DNA from: Obelidium mucronatum
Taxonomy: Eukaryota > Chytridiomycota > Chytridiomycetes > Chytridiales > Chytriomycetaceae
NCBI GenBank assembly: GCA_025765595.1
Contig: JAIVFH010000004.1
Coordinates: forward strand, 124,001-188,000
Direction of reading: 5' to 3'
Length of the DNA: 64,000 nucleotides
Shown: positions 10,560-20,514 of the stretch, piece after piece
Layout of the letters: every line of letters begins with the position of its first letter
How positions within the stretch are numbered: the first letter of the stretch is position 1
Made by a program: the position numbers and the translations under genes
Notes under the pieces: generated by a model
Database searches by the model: none
What the model was told of the DNA's origin: nothing
Seen by the model: only the letters and a program-made list of their open reading frames with translations

Positions 10560-11402
10560 ATGAAGCAGGCTGCGTTCCGCCTGCTGAACGTGTTCTGCCC
10601 AGTCGGATCGAGTCTGCAGGGCAACGCGCTCTGCGTGTTCGAAGACGGAACACACCTCTCAACAGAGGAAATGCAAGCACTCGCGCTGCAGTTCAACCTC
10701 TCAGAAACTACTTTCCTCTTTCCGCCAACAAACACAGCGGCCTCCAAGAGCGTCCGCATCTTCACTCCAGGCGTTGAGCTGCCATTCGCGGGCCATCCGA
10801 CGCTGGGCAGCTCCTTTGTGGTTGCGGCTCTCGATGGTTCGTGCTCTGTCCTGGAAACCAAGGCTGGCCTGATTCCAGTGTCGTCAACGGCGGGAGACAT
10901 ATGGACGCTCTCTGCCAACAATGGCACGTTTGCCGCTGGTCCGGAAGTATCTGCTCTTGCCGCTCTTGTGAATCTAGCAACAGGAGACTTAGCCACAGGC
11001 GGTGATTCGATTCCAACAACGTGGGTCAACGCGGGAATCCCGCAGCTTATGGTCCAACTTCAAACACAAGAAGCTTTATTCGCCGCCCAAATCCCCTCCG
11101 TATCGCAAATGAAGCATTTGGACTGTGAGGGGGTTTTATTTTTTGTGATGGGTGAAGGGAAGCAAATCACGAGCCGTTTCTTCTTCCGTGATGCGCATGC
11201 TGTTTTTGAAGATCCAGGTACAGGATCAGCTTGTGCTAATTTGGGACGATTGCTGCAACGGCAGGGGCTTCATGGAGTGTTTGAATTGAAGCAAGGGCAT
11301 TCTTTGAAGAGATTGTGTGAGATTGGAATTACTGTAGAGGACGAAAAAGTCCTTGTGAGCGGAAGAGTGGTGCAAGTGGGAAGCGGAGTTATTTCTTTCT
11401 AG
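10560..11402 (+). CDS. PhzF-family isomerase-like protein
   Basis: An uninterrupted 280-residue frame with all PhzF hallmarks: QGNALCVF, NLSETTFLFPP (Glu 49 is the expected catalytic acid/base of the diaminopimelate-epimerase fold), LPFAGHPTLGSS and, near the C-terminus, EDPGTGSACANL. Bacterial PhzF isomerises a phenazine precursor, but many fungal homologues (for example yeast Yhi9) have unknown substrates, so no specific reaction is claimed. It has no intron and no frame damage, and its 5' half is GC-rich, unlike the second half. It shares a 54-base promoter with the Ubp2-like gene. Confidence 0.9.
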   Translation: MKQAAFRLLNVFCPVGSSLQGNALCVFEDGTHLSTEEMQALALQFNLSETTFLFPPTNTAASKSVRIFTPGVELPFAGHPTLGSSFVVAALDGSCSVLETKAGLIPVSSTAGDIWTLSANNGTFAAGPEVSALAALVNLATGDLATGGDSIPTTWVNAGIPQLMVQLQTQEALFAAQIPSVSQMKHLDCEGVLFFVMGEGKQITSRFFFRDAHAVFEDPGTGSACANLGRLLQRQGLHGVFELKQGHSLKRLCEIGITVEDEKVLVSGRVVQVGSGVISF

Positions 11403-11754
11403 CAATGACATAGACCAACAATTGTTTTCTGCTGTTTTCATATTTTTTCCGGGATTTGCTTGTATTTGAGCTTTCCTACTGACAACATCCTCTGAACCTC
11501 CAATAGCCTGCCCGCATCGCTATCTTGTCCCCTTTTATGCCATACTCACACGCCTTTGAAGTTGTTGCCCTTGATTACCTCTGCGAACAAGTGAGAGAAT
11601 CTTATTGGTCATTCAGCCCCCTAGCTTATTACCCACAAAACCTAGATCTACAAGTCTCTCTCCCTCTAAGCCACACAGCTAATTGAAACTATTGAAGCTT
11701 ATCATCTCAATCCATCGTCTTGGGGGCATTATCCCTATCTGGTCCTAATTCCTG
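11403..11754. other. Intergenic region without identified gene
   Basis: This 352-base stretch lies between two plus-strand genes. It contains pyrimidine-rich sequence before the LRR gene, as expected of a fungal promoter. I see no coding frame, RNA gene or repeat. Confidence 0.4.
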
Positions 11755-12909
11755 ATGGTCTCTCATCTACTTGCCCCAAAACTCTTTGTATTACTCCCTT
11801 CCGAAGTCCTCCAGGACATTCTAGCATGGCTTAATCCATCTCAAGCGCTCATATTCCGTCGTCTCTGTCGTCGCATCGCCATACTTGTTCATGACCGCCA
11901 CTTTGCAAGTTTGAATCTCAAACGCCACTTGCATCACACAACTCAGACACAGTTATCCACTTCGACACGTGTAAATCAATTTGATAAAGCTTGGTTCCAC
12001 TGGCCACGCAACTACCAGCTTATGTATGCATCCCTTGCTTACAGAGGCGAGAAGAATACTGCGCTGGAAAACCTGTGCTGGGTCAACCAAGCACTCACAG
12101 GTACAATCCCACACGCCATCTCCTACTTTAAAAGCCTCGTGTATCTCGATCTCCGCCACAACAATCTAAACGGCGATATCCCTTCTACAATTGGATCCCT
12201 CACTTCCTTAAAATACCTGCTCCTCAGCGGTAACAGCCTCACAGGAGAGATCCCTGAATCGTTGGGCGCGTTAGTCAACCTCCAGGAGCTTGATCTTCGC
12301 TCCAACAAACTCACGGGCAAGATCCCAGAATCTCTTGGGTCCAATCTTGTGAATCTTCGGCTTCTCTTTCTTGACAAGAATGATTTTGTTGGCGAAATCC
12401 CTTCAACTTTTGGGAATTTGACTCAAGTTGTAACGTTGGGGTTGGCCAAAAACAGACTCTCTGGGCAGATTCCCGAGGAGATTGGTAAAATGGCGTCTCT
12501 GAATACGTTGGACTGCAGTGAGAATGAATTGGAAGGAATCCCGGCTGCAATGGGAGATCTTGAATCCCTGCATTGTTTGTACTTGCAGCAAAACAGGATT
12601 TCGACCGAGATCCCGTCTTCCTTTTCCAGGATGCGGAATCTTAAGTATCTCTTCTTGAATGATAACTTTTTGCAAGGAGCTATTCCTGCAGAGTTGGGGG
12701 AATGTTTGAATTTGGTTTGTTTGGATGTGGCTGGGAATCAGTTATCAGGAGAGATTCCGGCGAGTTTGGGGTTGATTCCACGGCTGGCGGTTTTGTCTTA
12801 TAGTGGAAATGAAGGGTTGAGCAAAGTGTTGCCGTTGGAAGTGGAGAATCTGATTCATGGAAAGCATGTGTACTTGATCACACCGCCCCATATGAAAGCA
12901 GGTTGCTGA
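11755..12909 (+). CDS. F-box-like protein with plant-type leucine-rich repeats
   Basis: An intact 384-residue frame. Residues ~10-45 (LPSEVLQDILAWLNP, then RRLCRR) look like an F-box, which would recruit Skp1 and an SCF ubiquitin ligase. From ~residue 115 to the end come about ten 24-residue repeats with the plant-specific consensus (L-x-x-L-x-x-L-x-L-x-x-N-x-L-x-G-x-I-P), for example LLLSGNSLTGEIPESLG. No signal peptide or transmembrane segment is visible, so it is probably intracellular. It has no introns. Plant-type LRR proteins are, to my knowledge, common in some chytrids. The ligand or target is unknown. Confidence 0.85.
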   Translation: MVSHLLAPKLFVLLPSEVLQDILAWLNPSQALIFRRLCRRIAILVHDRHFASLNLKRHLHHTTQTQLSTSTRVNQFDKAWFHWPRNYQLMYASLAYRGEKNTALENLCWVNQALTGTIPHAISYFKSLVYLDLRHNNLNGDIPSTIGSLTSLKYLLLSGNSLTGEIPESLGALVNLQELDLRSNKLTGKIPESLGSNLVNLRLLFLDKNDFVGEIPSTFGNLTQVVTLGLAKNRLSGQIPEEIGKMASLNTLDCSENELEGIPAAMGDLESLHCLYLQQNRISTEIPSSFSRMRNLKYLFLNDNFLQGAIPAELGECLNLVCLDVAGNQLSGEIPASLGLIPRLAVLSYSGNEGLSKVLPLEVENLIHGKHVYLITPPHMKAGC

Positions 12910-13038
12910 TAGGGTTTCGTTCTTTTCTAGTTTTACATTTGAGGAAAGGCAGTATGGAAAAGGCAAGGAGTGCGAGATATGGGCAAAGCTGCGAATAAAG
13001 TGGCCAAGCCAGAAAAAACAATTTCTTGAAATTCGTCC

Positions 13039-14833
13039 ATGTTTCGTTTGGGCCTCGGTCTGCTGCGGCAGCCGCCCAGCATCGCGGCGTTGGCGCCGCG
13101 GCGGCGCGTGGAAGCCGAAGCGCCGGCGCCGCTGCCTCGCGCGCCGCCCGTTGCGCCGCCGGTTTCCGCCGCCGCGGCGCCGCAGCCGCTGCCGGCGGAG
13201 CGTGCGCCGGCCGATGCACGCCCCGCCGCCGCGTCAGCAGACAGCGCCGAAGACCCGGAACCCGCGCGCCGGCTGTCGCGGCGCTTGCGCCGACTGAAGA
13301 AGGACAATGCGGCCGCAGCGTCACAAACTGGCGCAAACTATACTTTGGCTGATTCGGATTCGATCGCTTTGACGCCAAAGAATCCTGAAAAGGCGAAGCT
13401 GTCCAAGCGGCAAAGTGGTGGAAATGGCGCCACTCACCACGAACCAACAACTGCTGCCAGCGCATCAGCTTCAAGTACACCCACCACTACAACCACAACA
13501 AGTCGTCCTTCTGATTCCTGTGAACTTCCACCTCCAAAAGTGATCTCGCAGATGCACAGCAAGGGCAAACGAAAGACGCCAATTATCCCTACAAGCACTA
13601 CTGGCAGTGGAAGCACCACCAAACTCGAAAAACCAATCCCAGCCCCCATCAGCATCACCTCCTCAGTCCCCTATCCTTTAATTCCGCAAGTTCCACAGCA
13701 GACAGCAAGCAAAGCTGCTGCTGTGACTGCACTTGTGGATTGGAACTCAGGCTTGTCCGACCAATCAACTCCCGACACGACTTCGAGCAGTTTGGCCGCT
13801 CAGCTCCAAGCAGACCCAGAATCAATTGAGTATGGACAACAGTCGAATGGCGGCTGTGAAGTGCCGCTACTCCCACCTCCTGTGCCTGATGGGTATGTCG
13901 CTGCTGTTGGCCACCAGTATTTTCCGCCAGGACTTCCGATAGTATCTGTTGCACAACCAGCTGTTCAAAAACAAGTCCCGATCTATCCCGACCACCCATA
14001 CGATGCCTACGAATTTTCTGCATTCGATGAACAACAACCTTGGATTCCCCCGCAGCAACAGCAGCAGCAACAGCAATTCGACAATCGACCACATGTTCCT
14101 TTGAACCAATTTAGTCCACCTTATTCCATGGATTATTATAGCACCAATGCCTATGACAAATGGATGAATGTCGCCCCTCCTGGATTCTACCCACATCCTA
14201 TCGCACCTCCTGCGAGTTTTCCCGTTTGGAATGGCGCCCGCATTGGAACAAGGGCTGTATGTTGGTGTGCAAACACCGCAGTATCAGCCCATGCCACCAC
14301 CGACCAACTCTTACTATGAGCCCTTGCAGTATGACATGTTCAGTCAGTATGAGCAAGTGGTATCATCCTCTGCAATTCCTTCCAATGGTTTCAAATTTCC
14401 CGGGTCGGTCATGCCAAATCAGAACCCACAGCAGCCAGGCTACTTTGGCGCCAGCCTTTCGCCTTCTGTCCAATTGGCAAGCAGTTTTCCCACACCCTTA
14501 TTGACCAAATTCCTCAACTGTCAAATTTGCCAATTATGTATCAGCAACAACAACTGGAGTCACCTCGGCCGACGAGACTTGTTTCCGAAACAAGCATGTT
14601 CTGACGGCGGTGGAACAGCGTATTCGGATTCTTTCCTAATGGCATCACCTTCAACTGTTCCTGCAATATCTTCATCGTCTTCAAGCAGCGTATCGTATTC
14701 TGTAGGGAAAAAGTCGTCTTTTGGAAGTATTGGTGATCGTGTGGGTGGGAAACATGGTGGAGGAGGCAGTGAAAATGGGGATACGGCGTTACTGCAAGGT
14801 GCACGAAGGGGATCCGGGTGGAGTTTGTTTTAG
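13039..14833 (+). CDS. Low-complexity Pro/Ala/Gln/Ser-rich protein of unknown function
   Basis: The frame opens at 13039 with a very GC-rich Arg/Ala/Pro-rich segment of ~100 residues, then Thr/Ser-rich, Pro-rich and Gln-rich stretches (poly-Gln at ~14053-14078) and ends SGWSLF. No domain is recognised; composition suggests a disordered regulator or RNA-binding-type scaffold, which is inference. The first frame stops at 14319, but the same style of sequence (LYVGVQTPQYQPMPPP) continues in the +1 frame from about 14225-14235, and another pair of opposite shifts seems to occur near 14500-14610. These frame changes make the exact protein uncertain. An AATAAA-like site follows at ~14873. Confidence 0.5.
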
Positions 14834-14954
14834 CTTTACATGTGTGTATAAGGTTCTCAAAGAAGTGTGTGTAAATAAAACAAGATTGTAGTCCGTATCG
14901 ATAAAAACTATGTAGGCCGTTTTATTGACATCGTGTTCCACTTTTCTTTCTTGC

Positions 14955-15614
14955 TTAAAATGTGAGATCTACTCTCTTTGATGCGGTGGAAGCAGATGAT
15001 GACTCGTTATCCATAGAAACCTGCGATGTTCCTGTCGCTTTGTCATCACGCAGTGAATCAGAAGGAGCTGAAGATGATGACGCTAATATCAAACACGGGT
15101 GAATTGGTATCCAGATCAAATTTCAACTGCGGCATCTTGAGTAGCACTGTCGCCAATCTGAACTTTCCGCGAATCTTTTCAAGCAATGGAACAATATCAA
15201 GTGAATGGTCGTTTGTTCGTGGGAAGGATTCTGAAAGCGATACAACAGATTCCAAGACTCTCACTGCTCTATCCGGAATACCCAGTCAAGTCTCTGGAAA
15301 AACCGGTGGTTTTTGTTTTTTTTTCTTTACCTGTCATGCACAAGACTCCTGATCACACTGCTTTCATTATCATCATCATGAGCAGCAGCAGCAGCAGCAC
15401 TATTGAGCAACTCTCGAGACACACCCAGATAGAATCCAACTTCTCGAGCTGTTTTGATGGCAATCCGAGACCCCAAATCCCGTCCCTCACTCAATCCTAG
15501 TTCAAGTCCATCCCGAAACCCGTCGTCGAATCCGCTTTGTTCAAGCATGGTTTCAAGGTGTAATAGACTGTCCATTGCGATTGTTGCATCCGTTGCGCGT
15601 GGATCTACTGCCAT
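14955..15614 (-). CDS. LTO1: LTO1/ORAOV1 homologue (Yae1-Lto1 complex)
   Basis: Lto1 works with Yae1 as an adaptor that delivers Fe-S clusters to the ribosome-recycling ATPase Rli1/ABCE1. Exon 1 shows the family's deca-GX3 pattern, GFDDGFRDGLELGLSEG then LGFYLG-like sequence, and exon 2 shows LLEKIRGKFR, the conserved C-terminal helix. A GT-AG intron lies at about 15300-15345. Two +1 shifts are needed, near 15291-15300 and at AAA 15091-15093; the second opens an acidic Ser-rich tail that ends RVDLTF at 14955, otherwise the frame stops at 15058. It is convergent with the low-complexity gene. The family call rests on the deca-GX3 motif and is fairly firm. Confidence 0.75.
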
Positions 15615-15827
15615 TCTTTTTTTTTTTTTGATTTGAAAGTTGAATTCATGAGAAAATACTTAGTGACACCATTAGGCAAATAGTAGCAGCAAACGAGACA
15701 AATTAAAATGTACTCTATCAACAAATGGAACGCCTTTATTTTTTGCTTATTGGACAGGGAAGCATGTGTGCCCGTGTTTCTATATATAGCACACACAATG
15801 GAAAAGTTGGGGGGGGGATGATGTTCT

Positions 15828-16100
15828 TCAGGCCTTGACGACACAGGTGTACCACTTGGTGACATCAGCGTTCTTGACACACTCCAAGCCTTCACCGCAG
15901 ATGGTTGGGTTGATGGAGAACTGGTTGCAGAGCTGTCCTTCCTTGCCAGGTGGTGGCAGTTCGATACAGACACCGGAGTGGCATTTGTGGTTTGCTGGGC
16001 ATTCGTTGTTGTCGCCGCAAGGGCCGATGGCGTCACGGACGAGGGCGGGTGCGGCGAGGGCGGCGGCGGCGGTGACGATCAGAATGGCAGCGGCTCTCAT
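15828..16100 (-). CDS. Small secreted eight-cysteine protein
   Basis: Intact 90-residue frame. The ATG at 16098-16100 starts a strong signal peptide (MRAAAILIVTAAAALAAPA). The mature part has eight Cys in two groups of four: CGDNNECPANHKCHSGVC and a second group in which C...C...C...C are spaced by 8 to 14 residues. The pattern recalls small disulfide-rich folds such as colipase/Dickkopf or EGF-like modules, but I cannot assign one. It lies between LTO1 and a CFEM-like gene, all on the minus strand. Secretion is well supported; function is unknown. Confidence 0.75.
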   Translation of the reverse strand: MRAAAILIVTAAAALAAPALVRDAIGPCGDNNECPANHKCHSGVCIELPPPGKEGQLCNQFSINPTICGEGLECVKNADVTKWYTCVVKA

Positions 16101-16362
16101 TTTGGGCAAAGTTCAATTTGTTTATTTGCTGCTTTTATTCGCTGCTGGTTTGTCTTTGTAAATGAGTGGTATTTAAGGGTTCCATCAAGATGGACGAATA
16201 TAACAAGGCCGAGAATGAGCCAGAATGATACGAAAAGAGAGTAAGAAGACTCAACGTGCAATAAGCCACAATAATTACACGCAGAAGCAACGCGGACCTT
16301 CACATAGCACTTTGCTTTTTATTTGAAGAAACCCTTACTGTCTTTTGAGGGTTTGTTTTTTC

Positions 16363-16862
16363 TCACACAAAGAAGCTGCAAAACATGATAACCACCACAA
16401 ATGCAGCACCAGTTGAACTTGAAACACCAGATGCAGTCGAAGCTACTGCTTGTCTTTGCTGCAGTATTCACCGCACTTTTTGGTGCTGCAGTAGAAGCCA
16501 TAGAAAGGAGTTGTTGCATTCTCATACACCCAAGGGGAACAACGTTAAACACATTTAAAACCACAGGAATTTGAGCTGCTGGACAGGCTTGAGAAACACA
16601 TCCTTGAATAGTGGGGACGACAGTTTCAGGATTCCCGCAAATAAAAGTAAAGTATGCTATTGTGAATGGTTTTGCATTCGATGAGACTGCATTCATGCAC
16701 GGAAGCGTGCAGCTTGGGAGCTGAGAAGCAGCTTCTTGGAGAAGTGTAAGGACTTGGGTTGGGTTTGTAGCCGCATTGATTTGTGATGTGACATTCGCAA
16801 GCGTCCAACGACTCGTTGTGGAAGAAGGCAAGGTTGAGGGAAACGTTGTCGTGGCAACGGAC
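16363..16862 (-). CDS. CFEM-like cysteine protein (copy C, diverged)
   Basis: Starts at 16862 and carries C-x3-C (SCTLPC), a Cys ~19 residues on (FICGN), C-x4-C (GCVSQAC) and a last Cys (PLGC), matching copies A and B at ~5.2-6.7 kb except that one Cys is missing. A Ser/Thr/Ala-rich linker follows. The original frame runs on past a poor Cys/Trp-rich tail, but a +1 shift at TTT 16455-16457 gives a proper hydrophobic C-terminus (AAFVVVIMFCSFFV) and a stop at 16363, so this end is preferred. Again there is no obvious signal peptide: the N-terminus is Ser/Thr-rich. No intron is visible. Confidence 0.6.
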
Positions 16863-17296
16863 ATGATGATTGTAGTTTTTTTTTTGTTATGTTTCTTTTT
16901 TTTAATCTCTTGAATACAACAAGCTTTGCGATTGTGCGGGCTGATTTGTTGTTTGGTTCCCATTGCAGCCAACAATTTTTTAATGTGAAAATTGGCCAAT
17001 CAAATTTGGCACACTTTTTTTTTGAAAAAATAAATTTGCTAAATGTCGTGGAAGGATAAAACCCAAAAATTAATAATCCAAAAAAGTAATGCGAACAACA
17101 CACGGTATAAGGTATATGAAATGGAGTAGGAGAGAGGGTGGAGGGAGTACCAGCTCCAAACAAACCAAAAAAGATAATTGAAAAACAAGGGGAGACATTA
17201 GGTGTATATACGTCAAGAAGAGAAACGAAAAGGGGAAAAAAGGTCGGAAACTGTAGAGAAATACGAGATTCGGATGTGTTTGTGTTCTACGATAAT
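16863..17296. other. Intergenic region between CFEM-like copy C and homeobox gene
   Basis: A/T-rich stretch of 434 bases with several poly-A and poly-T runs. It should hold the promoter of copy C (minus strand) and the 3' end of the homeobox transcript. No coding frame is supported. Confidence 0.4.
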
Positions 17297-18626
17297 TCAA
17301 TCATCTGCATCATCAGCGTCGGATCGACCTGCCGCTTGCTTTCTTCTTAAAGCAGCACGTCTATTTTGGTACCTATTCATTTTGTTTTATAAAAAAAAGG
17401 AACATCACTCATCAGACACTTTGAATTAATCAAAAAAAAAACATTTCTTACCAATACTGAACCAACCGAAAATTCATCCCCACCGTCTCAGAAACCTGAC
17501 GAATCACTTTACTAGGAGGATTTTGATCCTGTTTAAAGATTTCCATCATGTATTCCCGTTGAGCAGCTGTGAGCCGCGTTCGTTTCTTTGAGTCCGGTGA
17601 CACGGAGCCAGGAGGGATTACAAGTTCCTGTTTAACAGAAGCTGTAGTAGAAGTGGTAGTAGTGGTAGTAGTGGGAGCGCATGATGGTGCATCAAACGAA
17701 ATTTCAGGACTCATTCTGACTGTTGATGTAGTCGCTGTTGACCATTTGTTTGACGATTCAGTGCTTGCAGGACTGATTGCGGTTTCTGGGGATAGAGCAA
17801 GAAGGGACGGAGTCAATGCGGTGAATGCCAAGGGATGGGGCTGGAATACGTGATGATGTGGCTGGTGTTGATGAAGATGCTGTTTTTGTTGAACAATATT
17901 CTGGACTTGTTGTTGCTGCTGAATAGAATTAAAAGCATCGTGATTAAGATCAAGGCCAAACGAAGAACTGAGACTTGAAGCGCGACTTTCCGGCTGTGGG
18001 AAATACGTTGCTGCAGTGGATGCGTTCGACTGTTTTCTTGAGCCTGGGCCTGGACCTGCGCTTGGTCGCTTAGGCATAAATGAAGATAATCGTCGTTGGA
18101 GATATGGCGAGGAGATGGTGTGGGATGGACCCAAGAGCGGGGAACATAAAGGACTCGATAGAATTGCTTCGGCTTCATTAAAGTTCATTGCGGCGGTTGT
18201 CGCATTAGCAGATGTTGTTGTTGAATACGTGTTGCCGGTTGTAGAGGGTACGAGAGTATGCGGAGACGCGAAAAGACCTAGACCCACGTTCGAAGATATC
18301 CGATCTTGCGGTGGAAATGCAAAGGAAGGAGGTGGACTCAGGGTCCGCGACGGAAGAGTTGCGGGCCGGAATATCGGAGTGCCAGCCGGAGTCCCAATGG
18401 GAGTTGTGGCAAGCAGACTGACCAAGCTGTCTGATCCCAGGACTGTCTCCTGAGGCCCTCCTAGTGATCCGAGAGCACTTGTCGGTGTCTTTGCTGCATG
18501 CACCGACTGGTAGTATTGGTCGTAGAGAGCGTTTGCGGCTTCGACGCTCTTAGCCACGAAGGCGGTAATGAACTCGTTGCGGTCCGAGTCCACGCTGCTG
18601 CCGAGCTCCTGCGGGAATGCGTCCAT
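17297..18626 (-). CDS. Homeodomain transcription factor
   Basis: Two exons (17452-18626 and 17297-17372) separated by a 79-base GT-AG intron that splits the codon of homeodomain Trp48. The C-terminus is the homeodomain: KKRTRLTAAQREYMMEIF for helix 1 and, across the intron, FRLVQYWYQNRRAALRRK for helix 3, with Asn51 and the flanking Arg residues needed for DNA contact. Position 49 is Tyr instead of the usual Phe and position 55 is Ala instead of Lys/Arg. The N-terminal ~330 residues are low-complexity (Ser, Thr, Pro, Gln, His), typical of activation regions. The domain ends within ~15 residues of the acidic C-terminus. Target genes are unknown. Confidence 0.9.
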
Positions 18627-19383
18627 TTGAGACTAGAACCTTGATCTGGAGGGTGTTTCAGCAACACGCACGAGATGATTTTTAGAAGAAGAAACCTGGT
18701 TTTTTGATTATAAAAATGGACTTACAACAATTGGCAATTTTTGGGGTCGATGGCGCCATGCACGCGCCCCCTTGTTGCTTGCCACGGGCGCCTGACAGGT
18801 GCCCCCCGGCAGCAGCAGCCCGTGTGGGATGCGCTGCGGACTTTTCGATGGCGGACGGCGCGGCGCGGCGGCTGCCAAAGCCGAAAGTTGTGGAAAATTT
18901 TAAAATTGCAACAGCGCGTGGCCAACACGTTGCGATTTCCTTCCTTAAACCAAAGGTTCATTAGGTGCTTCAGTGCACGCCGAAGGGATGACTTATACGG
19001 GTTCTGGCTGGAAAAGTGGGACTGGTGGTCTCCTGCTCTCTCTGCAGGAGACGGTCTGCGCGGGTTAGAGGCACGTCAGGAGTATTGGTTTTTTAATCAA
19101 GCAGGAAGGCGCGTGGGACACCAAAAGATAAGAGAACCCCGAAAAAACCAACAACTCAAAGAGTACCAAAGAATTTTTGAAATACAAATTATGAATAGCT
19201 CAATATTAAAGGACAAATCATGTATTTCGAAGCATACTCTTCAAGCGCCATCAATACACACCCACACACAAAACCCACAACACCTCTCCCTTTAAATCCG
19301 AAGCAAAAATAACACTATAAAAAAGAGGACTCCCTTCTCTCTCATAACGATATAATTATTCAAGAATGCAAAGAAAACCATAT
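18627..19383. other. 757-base region with no confidently identified gene
   Basis: It lies between the start of the homeobox gene and the 3' end of the L35 gene, both on the minus strand. The part at 18740-18880 is strikingly GC-rich, like the 5' ends of several genes in this window, and a plus-strand frame at 18716-18964 (82 codons, just after a TATAAAAA-like sequence) spans it. It has no recognisable homology, so I do not call it a gene. Confidence 0.35.
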
Positions 19384-20373
19384 TTAAGCCTTGATGGCAA
19401 ACTTTCTTTGTGGGAAGTGCTTGGCCTTCTTGGCAGCCTTGACGGTAACCTTGGCAGCCTCGAACTTGGTCAGTCTGCGACGGATAGCACGAGTCTTCTT
19501 GACACGGAGGTCAAGTGGGGCGTACTTGGCACCCTTGTAGAAAAGACGGAGTTGGTCACGCTGAACTTGGCTGATGACGGTGTTGACACGGGCAATGGAC
19601 TTGCGGACAGCGGTGCTGGAGTAGACAGAAAAAAAAAGAAAGTACGGTCAGAATCTTTCTGATGATCTCCCAGATATGCCGATAATTCCCAGAAGAATCC
19701 TTATGGAACGACTTCCAATAATCGATTAGTCGTACTCCACGTTCCTTGCATCTCAATAGCTCCATAGTTTCCATAAAATCAAATCCTTTCGGTTTACACT
19801 ACGCCTCCAGGAAATTTCCACTCAGTATACTCACATGCGTGGAACAGAGTTTTGCTGTTGGTTAGAAGCAGAGGCCTGCTTGACACGGAGCTGAGCAAGC
19901 TCGTGCTTAAGGTCCTCAAGGTCCTTGGTCAACTCAGCCTTGGACTTGGTGCGCAATTCGTAAGCCTTAACCTACATACAGATTGCTGGTTAGCCTTCAA
20001 TAATTATTTTTGATGGAATCAGGGTGCTGATTGTAGATGCTGTAAATCGCATTGGTTCGTTTGATGGAACTTCTCCTCGTTTCAAGTTATTCGTTTCCTC
20101 CCTCATTGGGATACATGATTGCTTGGAACTCAATGGATCCATTGTTGCAGAGCCATTCACATATCCAGATCCACAGGGTGCTGGTTTAATTGTTGAGGGC
20201 TGTTTTGAGGCATCTCAAGATGCCATGCCACCGTCCATCCCAACAACAAATCGACTGATCCGATCCAACGAAACCAGACAGCACAAGCAAACTGATGGAT
20301 TCGAAATTGTTGGTCACAGCTCTGATGGCGCTGATGGATGGGGATGGAGAAGGCTCGTGGTTGGTCGTACCAT
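19384..20373 (-). CDS. RPL35: 60S ribosomal protein uL29 (L35)
   Basis: Exon 2 (19835-19971) encodes [18 protein letters not shown] and exon 3 (19384-19615) encodes [29 protein letters not shown] and the basic C-terminus ending FAIKA, an unmistakable eukaryotic uL29/L35 sequence of about 124 residues near the ribosomal exit tunnel. Exon 2 begins in phase 0 one codon after the initiator, so exon 1 should be a lone ATG. The best candidate is at 20371-20373, where ATG is followed directly by GTACGA, giving a ~400-base first intron. Introns directly after ATG are common in fungal ribosomal protein genes. No snoRNA box motifs stand out in that intron. Confidence 0.9.
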
Positions 20374-20514
20374 TTTGATGAGTTCGTGTGATTCGAAAAA
20401 TTGCCAACAACCACTACTGCACAGAACTATCCTCTCGTTCAGCACCGCCGACCAAATAGAAAAAATAAAAATAGAGTGCTCATATGCATTTCTTTTGATT
20501 CTTTTTTCTTTCTT

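Noticed and set aside
12878..13480. 200-codon minus-strand frame opposite the low-complexity gene
   Set aside because: It lies over GC-rich Ala/Arg coding sequence, where opposite-strand frames stay open by composition. No homology is visible.
18741..19295. 185-codon plus-strand frame between the homeobox and L35 genes
   Set aside because: Irregular composition, no homology and no intron logic; kept only as an unexplained region.
19972..20370. snoRNA hosted in the L35 first intron
   Set aside because: I looked for C/D box pairs (RUGAUGA with CUGA) on the gene strand and found none that fit.
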